Shown here piece after piece: positions 43,298 through 51,211 of a stretch of 64,000 bases of DNA. Every line of letters starts with the position of its first letter. Positions within the stretch are counted from its first letter, which is position 1. The position numbers and the translations under genes are program-made. The notes beneath the pieces were generated by a model. It saw only the letters and a list, made by a program, of their open reading frames with translations, was not told where the DNA came from and did not search any database. This DNA is from BOG-933 sp037132135 (GTDB lineage: Bacteria > Pseudomonadota > Alphaproteobacteria > Azospirillales > Azospirillaceae): positions 1-64,000 of the forward strand of contig JBAXPR010000001.1 in NCBI GenBank assembly GCA_037132135.1, in the 5' to 3' direction.

Positions 43298-46066
43298 TCA
43301 GAGAACAAGACTCTTCCCCAGAGCCGTGGTCAATTCATCAAAGGTGGGACCCAGCAGGCTGGCCATCAACTGCGCGGTTTCGAGATCGGCCGCCTCGGCG
43401 GCATCCTGAACATCCGACGCGATCTCACCGAGGCGCCGCGCCCCCACAGCCCGCGCCGCGCCCTTGAGGGCGTGGGCGGCATGGTGGGCGCCGTCGAGGT
43501 CCGCGGCGGCGCAGGCGCTCTCGATCCCGCCGAGATAGCCGGGCACCGCGGCCAGGAACGAGCGCAGGAACTCCAGCGCCTCGCCCTCGGCCGTGCCGAA
43601 GGCCTGACGCAACTGCGCGGGATCGAAGATCTCGCGGTCGATATCGGCGAGCGCGGGCAAAGCCGGGGCCGGGGCCGGCCCGCCTGCCCCGGTCCAGCAC
43701 CGGCGCAGGGCCTTGGCCGCGGGCAGATGGCGTTCGAGTTCGGCGATCAGCGCCGCCTGCTCGATCGGCTTGGAGAGGTAGCCATCCATGCCGGTATCGA
43801 GGCACATCTGGCGGGTGCCGGGCAGAACATCGGCGGTGAGGGCGACGATCGGCAGCCGCCGGCCATCCCGAGTCTCCGCCTCCGCGCGGCGGATCGCCCG
43901 GGTCAGGGTGAAGCCATCCATCTCGGGCATGTGGAAGTCGGTCAGCAGCAGGCCATGGCGCCCGCCGTTCTGCCAGCGCTCCAGGGCCTTGAGGCCATCC
44001 CCGACGATCTCATGGGCATAGCCGAGGCGATCGAGCAGGCGATGAATCACGATCTGATTGGTGGTGTTGTCCTCGGCGACCAGAATGAACACCCCGGCCG
44101 CCCGCGCCTCCTCGACCGGCGGCGGCATGAAACGCTCATCGCGCCCGCCCAGCCGCTGCTCGAGCGGCCCGCGCCCGAGCGCCGCCAGGATCACCGCCCA
44201 CAGCCGCGAGCGCCGGACCGGCAGGGTCAGGGTCGCGAACACGCCCCGGCGCAAAGTCTCGCTGAGCGTCGAGGCCAGGGTCCGCGAGGCCACGATCACG
44301 AACCGGACGCGGGCGAAAGCCGGATCAGCCAGATCGTCGCCGATCTGACCGAGTTGATCCTGGCCGATGCCCTCGAGATAGACCAGGGCCAGGACCGGAC
44401 CATCCCGGGTCAGCAGCGCCGGCAATGCCGCCCGCCCCTGCTCGCGCTCCCCGGCCCAGACCACGTCCCCGACCGCCGCCGCCTCCAACTGGTGAGCCAG
44501 CGCCCTCTGCTGCCGGGCGCTGGCGCCGATCACCACGAGGCGGGCATCGTCGATCGCCGCCGCTGGCGTCATCGGCCGCCCGCCGTCCGCCATGGCAAAC
44601 GGCAGCTCGAACCAGAAGACCGAGCCCTGCCCCGGTTGGGAGTCGCAACCGATGGTGCCGTTCATCATTCGGCACAGGCGCTGGCAGATCGCGAGCCCGA
44701 GGCCGGTGCCGCCGAAGCGCCGGGAGGTCGAGCTGTCGGCCTGCTGGAACTCCTGGAACAACCGGCCCTGCTCGGTCTCGGTCAGGCCGATGCCGGTGTC
44801 GATGACCTCAAAACGCAGCCGGCAGGCGGCCTCGCTACGCTCCAGCAGCGCGACGGTGAGGGTGACGCCGCCGGTTTCGGTGAATTTGACGGCGTTGCCG
44901 CCAAGGTTCAGCGCCACCTGCCGCAGTCGGGTCGGATCACCGATCAGCTGCGCCGGCAGTGCCGGATCGAGGTCGATGTCGAGGGCGACGCCCTTCTCGT
45001 CGGCCCGCTGGGCCAGCAGTTCGCCCACCGCCTCCAGCACCTCGGAAGGAGAGAACAAGATCGCCTCGATGTCGAGCTTGCCGGCCTCGATCTTGGAAAA
45101 ATCGAGGATGTCGTTGATGATGGTCAACAGCGCCGCCGAGGACTGGCAGATCACCTGCGACATGCCGCGCTGATCCTCGGTGAGATCGGTCTGCTCCAGC
45201 ATTTCGGCCATCGCCATCACACCGTTCATCGGCGTGCGGATCTCGTGACTCATCATGGCGAGAAAGCTGGACTTGGCATGGTTCGCGGCCTCGGCCACCT
45301 GCTTGGCCTCGGCGAGACTGATCGCGGTTTCCTTCAACTCCCGGGTCCGCACCGCCACCAGCTTTTCGAGCGCAACGGCGGTGAAGCGCAATTTCTGCTG
45401 ATGGCGGCCGATGAACCAGGTGAAACCCGAGATGATCAGCGCCGCCCCGAGGGTAAGGATCACGAAGATCAGCACGGTGCGATTGGCCGCCGCCACCGCC
45501 TGATCGGCGCGGCGCCCGGCCTCCTTGACCGCAGCGGCGCTGTTTTCGTCGAAGGTGTGCGAAATCCGGTCGCAGAGGGCGGAAAACGGCTTGAGAAAGG
45601 CGACCGCGGTCGGAAAATCGATCTCAAGCATGCTGCCGACCCACTTCACCGCACCCTGATACTGCTCCAGGGCTTCGAGAGCTTCGGTGAGGCCGGGAAC
45701 CAGTGCCGGAGTCGCGAAATGGTCCCGGTAATCCAGCAAATCCCGGCGCAGACGCGCGATGTCGTCGCCGAGGCGGTCGAGTTGCCCCGGAACATCGGCG
45801 GTCGCCGCCGCCGCGGCCTGGGTGGTCATCAGGGCATAAAGGGTGGTGTTGATCTTTTGCAGATGGTTGGCGATCTCGGAGATGCGGACACTGCTGTCGA
45901 GATTGCTGCCGACGATCTGCCGGGTTTCGGTCACGACATCGTCGAGGCCGGTATAGCCGATGCCGATCAGGGCGCAAAACAGCAGCACCGCCACCACCGG
46001 CATCCCGATCATCTGCCAGGCCGGCCGGTCCGGCCCGTGCTGAAGCGGCGGCTCGCGGGAGGGCAT
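43298..46066 (-). CDS. Membrane hybrid histidine kinase with pseudo-REC, REC and HPt
   Basis: 922-residue kinase. TM1 (18-39), a helical periplasmic four-helix-bundle type sensor (about 40-195), TM2 (197-219), coiled coil, HisKA with His 274 (MMSHEIRTPMNGV), HATPase (RRFGGTGLGLAI), a degenerate receiver-like domain (ARLVVIGASARQQ, no acidic pair), an intact receiver (ILVAEDNTTNQI, LLLTDFHMPEMDG) and HPt (HAAHALKGAARAVGA). It lies 14 bases after a TonB-dependent receptor, so it may sense the receptor's ligand status or the periplasmic YfiR-like protein. Confidence 0.94.
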   Translation of the reverse strand: MPSREPPLQHGPDRPAWQMIGMPVVAVLLFCALIGIGYTGLDDVVTETRQIVGSNLDSSVRISEIANHLQKINTTLYALMTTQAAAAATADVPGQLDRLGDDIARLRRDLLDYRDHFATPALVPGLTEALEALEQYQGAVKWVGSMLEIDFPTAVAFLKPFSALCDRISHTFDENSAAAVKEAGRRADQAVAAANRTVLIFVILTLGAALIISGFTWFIGRHQQKLRFTAVALEKLVAVRTRELKETAISLAEAKQVAEAANHAKSSFLAMMSHEIRTPMNGVMAMAEMLEQTDLTEDQRGMSQVICQSSAALLTIINDILDFSKIEAGKLDIEAILFSPSEVLEAVGELLAQRADEKGVALDIDLDPALPAQLIGDPTRLRQVALNLGGNAVKFTETGGVTLTVALLERSEAACRLRFEVIDTGIGLTETEQGRLFQEFQQADSSTSRRFGGTGLGLAICQRLCRMMNGTIGCDSQPGQGSVFWFELPFAMADGGRPMTPAAAIDDARLVVIGASARQQRALAHQLEAAAVGDVVWAGEREQGRAALPALLTRDGPVLALVYLEGIGQDQLGQIGDDLADPAFARVRFVIVASRTLASTLSETLRRGVFATLTLPVRRSRLWAVILAALGRGPLEQRLGGRDERFMPPPVEEARAAGVFILVAEDNTTNQIVIHRLLDRLGYAHEIVGDGLKALERWQNGGRHGLLLTDFHMPEMDGFTLTRAIRRAEAETRDGRRLPIVALTADVLPGTRQMCLDTGMDGYLSKPIEQAALIAELERHLPAAKALRRCWTGAGGPAPAPALPALADIDREIFDPAQLRQAFGTAEGEALEFLRSFLAAVPGYLGGIESACAAADLDGAHHAAHALKGAARAVGARRLGEIASDVQDAAEAADLETAQLMASLLGPTFDELTTALGKSLVL

Positions 46067-46080
46067 GGCGCGGGACGGCC

Positions 46081-48126
46081 TCAGAACCGGACGCTGACGG
46101 TGCCGAGCACGCGGCGCTCGACCGGTGGTCCCGAGGTCTGGGTCAGCCGGGCCTGATTGATCTGCTGGCCGCTGACCGCCAGGGTCAGCTTATCGTTCAG
46201 CTTGTAGCCGATCCGGCCATCGAGGGTGATGAAGTTGTCGATCCGATAGCGGGTCAGCGCCGTGCCGTCGTTGGAGACGCCGATATCGTCATAGCGCGAC
46301 TGCCAACGGCCGGTGAGGTCGAACTCGAAATCGCGCCAACTGCGGCCGAGGCCGAGAATGACGGTGCTGGTCGGCGTGCCGCGCTGGCTGTCGACCGAAC
46401 TGTCGGGCAGCCCGGGATTGAGATTGACCGAATAATGATCCCTGATCATCGCCAGGGCATAGGCCGCCTTCCAGCGCCAACCCCCGGCGTCCGCGCCCTT
46501 GAGGCTGATCTCGCCGCCGATGCTCGTGCTGCGGCCGATATTGCCGGCATAGCCGTTGCCGGCGGCGTCGGTGATGCCGGCGTCGCCGGGCGGGGCCAGC
46601 ACATGCTGGCTGGTCTGGTAAAACAGCGCCATCTGCACCGAAGAGTCGATCGAGGGCAGGCTGCGCTCATAATCGAACTCGTAATTCATGCTGATCGTCG
46701 GCTTGAGGTTCGGCGTGCCCTGATAGGAGTTGACCAGGGTGTTGAAGCCGACCTGAATCGGTTCGGGAAACAGGGCGTAAAAGTCGGGCGCCTGAACGCC
46801 GCGCGCCACCGAGAGGCGGAAGCTGTCGCGCGGCGTCGGCTTGTAGACCGCCGCTGAATTGAAGCTCGGCTCGGTGATCGGCTTGCTGTTGTAGTCGGCG
46901 GCGGTGTAGCGGACCGTGGGGGCGACCGGCCCTTTATAGGTAAAGGTCATATGATCGACCCGCACCGAGTTGGTCAGGGCGACCGCCGGCGTCACCTGCC
47001 AGTTCCACATCGCATTGGCGGCGTAGACGTCGAAGCCAAAGCGCTCGCCGGCAAAGGCCGTGCCGCCGCCCCGGTTGTTGCGGTATTCGAGCCCGAGCCG
47101 GACCGTGTGATCGACCCCCGGCTTCAGCAGGTCGCTGACCTGAACGACCATCAGGCTGTTGACGATGCTGGTACAGGTGACGCAGTTCTCCCCCGGGGTA
47201 TAGTCGAACTCGACATAATTCCGGTAAGCATTGAGATTGAGGTAGCCGATCGGGCTGTCGGTGCCGATGCCGATCTTTTCCCGATTCGAGCGATAGCTGG
47301 TCCAGCCGGGGAAGCCGCCCACCGTCATCTCCAGCAACTTGGCCTCGGTGACGTCGACTTCGGCCGAGACATCGATTCCCGCGGGCAACTCAGCCCGGCC
47401 GTGGGCATAGACGCTGCGGTTGTAGCTGTGGCGGGGAAACGGGCCATAGGAGGGCGGCAGCCCCGATGACGACAATTCCTTGCGGCCGTGTTCGCTGGCC
47501 GAGAGCCGCAGCCCGGCCCGGTTGCCCAGATGGGCGGTGACGACGCTGGAGAGTTGCTGGTTGCTCTGGGTGCCGACCCGGGCGGTGACGGTGTTGACGG
47601 TGTCGAAAATCGGATCGAAGGTGACGATGTTGATCACGCCGGCCATGGCGTTGAAACCGAACAGCGCGGTATTCGGCCCTTTGATCACCTCGATCTGGCG
47701 GATTTCCTCGAGCTGGACCGGCAGCGTCGCCCAAGCCGTGTAGCTGTGGTAGTCGACATAGATCTGCCGGCCGTTCAGCAGCACCAGCACCCGAGGACTG
47801 TTGGCGGCGTTGTAGCCGCGGATCGCGACATCGGCATCGGCGGCGCCATAACGGCGGACATCGACCCCGGCCACCGAGCGCAGAATGTCGGGAATGTTGT
47901 CAGCCCCGGAGCGGCGGATTTCGTCGGCGGTGATGATCTCCATATTGACCGGCGCGTCGGCGACCCGTTGCGGCGACCCGGTGGCCGAGGTCGTGACCGG
48001 TTCACCGAACATCTCCTGCAACTCACCATAATTCATCGCCTGCGCCCGGACCGGGCCGGCGTAACCGGCGACCGTCACAGCCGCCGCCGCCGCCGCCAGA
48101 AGGATAATGCGCATCCGAGAATCCAT
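46081..48126 (-). CDS. TonB-dependent outer membrane receptor
   Basis: 681-residue outer membrane transporter. Signal peptide (ends near VRAQA), TonB-box-like EPVTTSATG, plug domain (about 45-160: PVNMEIITADEIRRSGADNIPDILRSVAGVDVRRYG, VLVLLNGRQIYVD, IEVIKGPNTALFGFNAMAGVINIVT) and a beta barrel that ends in the terminal aromatic RRVLGTVSVRF. Two Cys (NCVTCTS) lie in a barrel loop. Substrate is not readable. It is 2 bases after the YfiR-like gene and 14 before a hybrid kinase, in one transcription unit. Confidence 0.95.
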   Translation of the reverse strand: MDSRMRIILLAAAAAAVTVAGYAGPVRAQAMNYGELQEMFGEPVTTSATGSPQRVADAPVNMEIITADEIRRSGADNIPDILRSVAGVDVRRYGAADADVAIRGYNAANSPRVLVLLNGRQIYVDYHSYTAWATLPVQLEEIRQIEVIKGPNTALFGFNAMAGVINIVTFDPIFDTVNTVTARVGTQSNQQLSSVVTAHLGNRAGLRLSASEHGRKELSSSGLPPSYGPFPRHSYNRSVYAHGRAELPAGIDVSAEVDVTEAKLLEMTVGGFPGWTSYRSNREKIGIGTDSPIGYLNLNAYRNYVEFDYTPGENCVTCTSIVNSLMVVQVSDLLKPGVDHTVRLGLEYRNNRGGGTAFAGERFGFDVYAANAMWNWQVTPAVALTNSVRVDHMTFTYKGPVAPTVRYTAADYNSKPITEPSFNSAAVYKPTPRDSFRLSVARGVQAPDFYALFPEPIQVGFNTLVNSYQGTPNLKPTISMNYEFDYERSLPSIDSSVQMALFYQTSQHVLAPPGDAGITDAAGNGYAGNIGRSTSIGGEISLKGADAGGWRWKAAYALAMIRDHYSVNLNPGLPDSSVDSQRGTPTSTVILGLGRSWRDFEFDLTGRWQSRYDDIGVSNDGTALTRYRIDNFITLDGRIGYKLNDKLTLAVSGQQINQARLTQTSGPPVERRVLGTVSVRF

Positions 48127-48128
48127 TT

Positions 48129-48608
48129 CTATCGCTCGGTGACCAGCATTTTGAAACTCGTATCAAAATCGATGCCGGCATTGGAAGCCGCCACACGGCT
48201 GAGATAAACAGAAATCTTAGGTGTGGTTTCAACCGCGATGATACAGGCGCTGACGTCGACACAATGGGCGTCGGAGCCGATGATCAGAAGCTGGGGGTTG
48301 ACACTCTTGACCGCGTTGGCCTCGTCAATGGAATTGACGAACACCGCGACCGCGCTGGCCACGTCGGTGACGCGACCTTCATTGATTTTCAGACTATGAA
48401 GCGCCGCCGAGAGCAGAGCGACATCGGCCGCCCCGGTGAGAACCACGACAATGGCGCCGGGCACCGGCTTTTTTTGCAGAAAATTGAACACCTTCGCAGC
48501 GATCCGGATCTGCTTGACGTCCATGCCGCCAGCAACCGCCGCCGGCGGCATGAAGCCAGCCAACCCGGCGCCGATAACAGAGATGACCGCAAGAACCCGA
48601 AATCTCAT
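48129..48608 (-). CDS. Small secreted protein, YfiR/DUF4154-like
   Basis: 159-residue protein with an N-terminal signal peptide (cleavage near AAVAGG). The body has alternating strands and helices (IRIAAKVFNFLQKKPVPGAIVVVLTG, VAVFVNSIDEANAVKSVNPQLLIIG) with two Cys (AHCVDVSACI) and ends ISVYLSRVAASNAGIDFDTSFKMLV, which resembles the C-terminal signature of YfiR periplasmic proteins. The family call is tentative. YfiR-like protein, TonB receptor and kinase in this order is a recurring proteobacterial arrangement. ATG 48608 is chosen for the signal peptide. Confidence 0.8.
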   Translation of the reverse strand: MRFRVLAVISVIGAGLAGFMPPAAVAGGMDVKQIRIAAKVFNFLQKKPVPGAIVVVLTGAADVALLSAALHSLKINEGRVTDVASAVAVFVNSIDEANAVKSVNPQLLIIGSDAHCVDVSACIIAVETTPKISVYLSRVAASNAGIDFDTSFKMLVTER

Positions 48609-48776
48609 GCCACTCTCATCGACACACGCCAACAACCACGCGCCGGGCGACGACCCGGCCAACCAGATTAAGATAATGTTTACGGGATTGTTTCGATAGC
48701 CGCAACATCTGCACCCGGCGCTGTGCCACCCCGGCCGGAAATCGCCCATTGGCAGCAGACGGCAGCCCTCGAGAGC

Positions 48777-48810
48777 AAAAAAAACGGCGAGGGCTGGCCC
48801 TCGCCGTTTT
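48777..48810 (-). terminator. Rho-independent terminator of the DUF992 gene
   Basis: A 14-bp perfect stem (48781-48794 with 48797-48810) starting AAAACGGCGAGGGC. Read on the minus strand it is followed by eight T (48784-48777). It lies 32 bases after the DUF992 stop and is the strongest terminator in the window. Confidence 0.9.
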
Positions 48811-48841
48811 GGCGTCGACTCGACCGAGGCTGAGGCGCTGG

Positions 48842-49318
48842 TTACTGGGCGCCCTCAATGGTCAGATAGCTGACACCGGCGGTGAAGCCGACACCAAGCT
48901 GTCCACCGAGACCAACCGGAACCAAGGAGATATCGTTACCGCCACCGCCGAGGCCGCCCTGGATGGTCGGACCAGCACCCAAGGTTGCCGAGGCCTGGAC
49001 ACCGACGTAGCTGCCGGCGAGGCTGTTCTTGTCTTTCCAGGAACCGCCAACGACCAGATAGCCAAGCACCGAAGACTGTTCGATCTCAAGATCAAGACCG
49101 ACCAGGATCCCCCGGGTGCCGGTGTACTTCTGCGTTCCGCCGGCACCGTCATAGGTGCAGGTCACGGGAATGCGCGAGTACACAACATAAGTCGTGCCGG
49201 GGCCGCTCTTGGTGCAGGTCACAACACCGAGCACGGCGGTCCCTTCCGCCTTCGCCTCGCCAACCGCGGTGAAGGCAAGGACAGCCACCAGCATTGTGCA
49301 ACGCAGCAAATGTTTCAT
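48842..49318 (-). CDS. DUF992 domain exported protein
   Basis: 158-residue exported protein of the DUF992 family, common in alphaproteobacteria and of unknown function. Signal peptide ends near AKAEG. Family pattern: VLGVVTCTKSGPG, PVTCTYDG, QKYTGTRGILVGLDLEIEQSSVLGYLVVG, then a glycine-rich strand region (GLGGGGND) and GVSYLTIEGAQ at the C-terminus. Two Cys likely form a disulfide. ATG 49318 follows GGAGGG; the in-frame codon four residues upstream lies within the ribosome site. It has its own terminator and stands alone. Confidence 0.93.
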   Translation of the reverse strand: MKHLLRCTMLVAVLAFTAVGEAKAEGTAVLGVVTCTKSGPGTTYVVYSRIPVTCTYDGAGGTQKYTGTRGILVGLDLEIEQSSVLGYLVVGGSWKDKNSLAGSYVGVQASATLGAGPTIQGGLGGGGNDISLVPVGLGGQLGVGFTAGVSYLTIEGAQ

Positions 49319-49501
49319 GTTTCCCTCCAAGTATGCTCACAAGACTCGCAATCCTTGACGTATGCCATACTCTTAAGGCGCGGGAAAGCATATTTTCGCC
49401 AATTAATTCGGGGATTGACAGCCCCGGGACCGATGCTGAATTGGCTGGCGGCATGATGAAACCAGAGGCAGCGGCCCCGGCGCCAAACCGGGGCTCCGCC
49501 A

Positions 49502-50512
49502 TCAACCGGACCGCCGCCGCCCGACCACTCTCAACGCCGTGAAGACTCCGACGACCAGCGCGAAACCGACCACCATCCCGACCACCATTTCCGCCGCGCC
49601 GGGGTCGGCGCCGCCGGACAGCCAGCGCCAGACCTGCCGGTTGTAGTCAGTCACGATCGGCTGGTGATAAAGATAGACCTCGAAGGACATCGCGCCCAGC
49701 CCGGCCGCGAGCCGGCGCAGCCAGACCATCGCCGTCCAGGGGCCGCCGGTAAGCAGCAGATAGCCGAAAGCCCAGGCGAAACCAAAGATCGGATCCGGGC
49801 TTTCAAGCAGGCCGGGCGCGACGGTGCCGCAATAGAGCACGAACACCAGCACCGCCCCTCCCAGCAGCGGCGTCGCCAGCGTCAGCCCGGCCCAACCCAG
49901 GCGCAGGCCGCAGCCGGCGGCCAGACCCAGGATGAACTCGGGAACCGAGGTGCCGAAGTGGCGCGCGATCCCGTCGGATACCAGCGCCAGCAGCAACGAA
50001 TAGCCGATCGCGGTCAGACCCAACCCGGCGGCGATCACCCGGTCCGCACGGCCGCTGGCGAGCCAGGGCCGCATCAGCGCCGCGACGCCATAAAGCGGCA
50101 CGATCATGCCCATGAACCACCAGGAGATATTGATGGCATAGAAGCTCTCGGCATCGAAGCCGTGAAGGATGAAGACATGGAAGCCGATGCTGCGGAGGCT
50201 GTCCCACTGTCCCAGCACCCAGCCATTGCCGAGGATCACCAGCACCAGCGCCAGCCAGTAGCGCGGCAGAATCAACGCCAACCGGCGGATGAGGAAACGG
50301 CCGGCGCTTTCGCTCCTCAGGCCGCGCCCCAGACCGAAGCCGCTGAGGGCCAGGAAGATATCGACCCCGGAATGCCCGAGCGAATAATTGGCCAGTTGCA
50401 GGGTGCAGGTGCAGTGAAAGACCAGGACCAAAAAGATGGCGAGGCCCTTCAACTCATCGATGGCGGCGATGCGCTGGCCGGGCGGAGACAGGGGATCGGA
50501 TGGCAAGGGCAC
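49502..50512 (-). CDS. Acyltransferase family 3 (OafA-type) membrane protein
   Basis: 336-residue inner-membrane acyltransferase with about ten TM helices. The family signature is at the N-terminus: IAAIDELKGLAIFLVLVFHCTC, followed by GHSGVDIFLALSGFGLGRGLR and RRLALILPRYWLAL. Such enzymes transfer acetyl or other acyl groups to surface polysaccharide or lipid. No polysaccharide genes are adjacent, so the acceptor is unknown. Confidence 0.93.
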   Translation of the reverse strand: MPLPSDPLSPPGQRIAAIDELKGLAIFLVLVFHCTCTLQLANYSLGHSGVDIFLALSGFGLGRGLRSESAGRFLIRRLALILPRYWLALVLVILGNGWVLGQWDSLRSIGFHVFILHGFDAESFYAINISWWFMGMIVPLYGVAALMRPWLASGRADRVIAAGLGLTAIGYSLLLALVSDGIARHFGTSVPEFILGLAAGCGLRLGWAGLTLATPLLGGAVLVFVLYCGTVAPGLLESPDPIFGFAWAFGYLLLTGGPWTAMVWLRRLAAGLGAMSFEVYLYHQPIVTDYNRQVWRWLSGGADPGAAEMVVGMVVGFALVVGVFTALRVVGRRRSG

Positions 50513-51040
50513 GGCAGGGTGACCTGTCTGAAAAGGTGGACGGGACTCCGCGACACAAAAAGCCGCAAGCGCCGCCGCTTGTCACCAACATCCGCGCCCG
50601 GACCGGCCAGCGGCTACGACAGCGTGGGGTGGCGAAGCCGCCGGAGATTTCTCCTCTCAAGGAGATTGGCGGCAGAAGCCGGAGGGCAGCAAGCTCTTTC
50701 CCAGGCCATCCGGCATGGCATAAGTAATAATGCAGTATTGATAAGGGCTTCCCCGAGGGTGATTCATCCGGTGCGGCATTGGACTGCCAGGAATTCGGCC
50801 TGTGCTTTCCCTTATATTGGCCATCCGACGCCTGTGATATTCGTGTCGAAAATAGCACAAATTTGATCTTGTTGGCGCCGAACGATCGAATCTGTTTGGT
50901 GTTCAGGGCCGGCGCTGATAGGTCAAGGCATCAACAGCGTGCGGCAAACGGTCGCACCACCCAAACTGATCGGCCCCGGACCCGGCTTGTCCGGTTTCCC
51001 CGGCGGGAGGGGGCCGAAAAAGATAATAATGGAGAGTATC
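50513..51040. other. Intergenic region with one cruciform-type repeat
   Basis: About 0.53 kb without a supported gene. It holds a nested inverted repeat: GCCGCC (50637-50642) with GGCGGC (50668-50673), and inside it TCTCC (50650-50654) with GGAGA (50661-50665). No T-run follows. AT content rises between 50,700 and 50,930. Confidence 0.5.
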
Positions 51041-51211
51041 ATGGCGAGCAGCACCACAATCAACATCGACGAAATCATGGTTGAAGTCTACCGGCGCGCC
51101 GTCCGGCTTTATGGCGCCACCGTCACCCCCTGGATGGAATGCCTGAACGAGGCGATTTCTTCCATCCAGATCGAGTTCGACTATTGGGTGATGGCGCCGA
51201 AGGCGGCCTGA
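51041..51211 (+). CDS. Small hypothetical protein
   Basis: 56-residue protein: INIDEIMVEVYRRAVRLYG, then TPWMECLNEAISSIQIEFDYWVM. It looks like two amphipathic helices and is probably cytoplasmic; no family known to me. ATG 51041 has GGAGAG five bases upstream. Its stop abuts the stop of the convergent phytochrome kinase with no intervening base. Codon use fits the genome, so it is likely translated. Confidence 0.55.
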   Translation: MASSTTINIDEIMVEVYRRAVRLYGATVTPWMECLNEAISSIQIEFDYWVMAPKAA

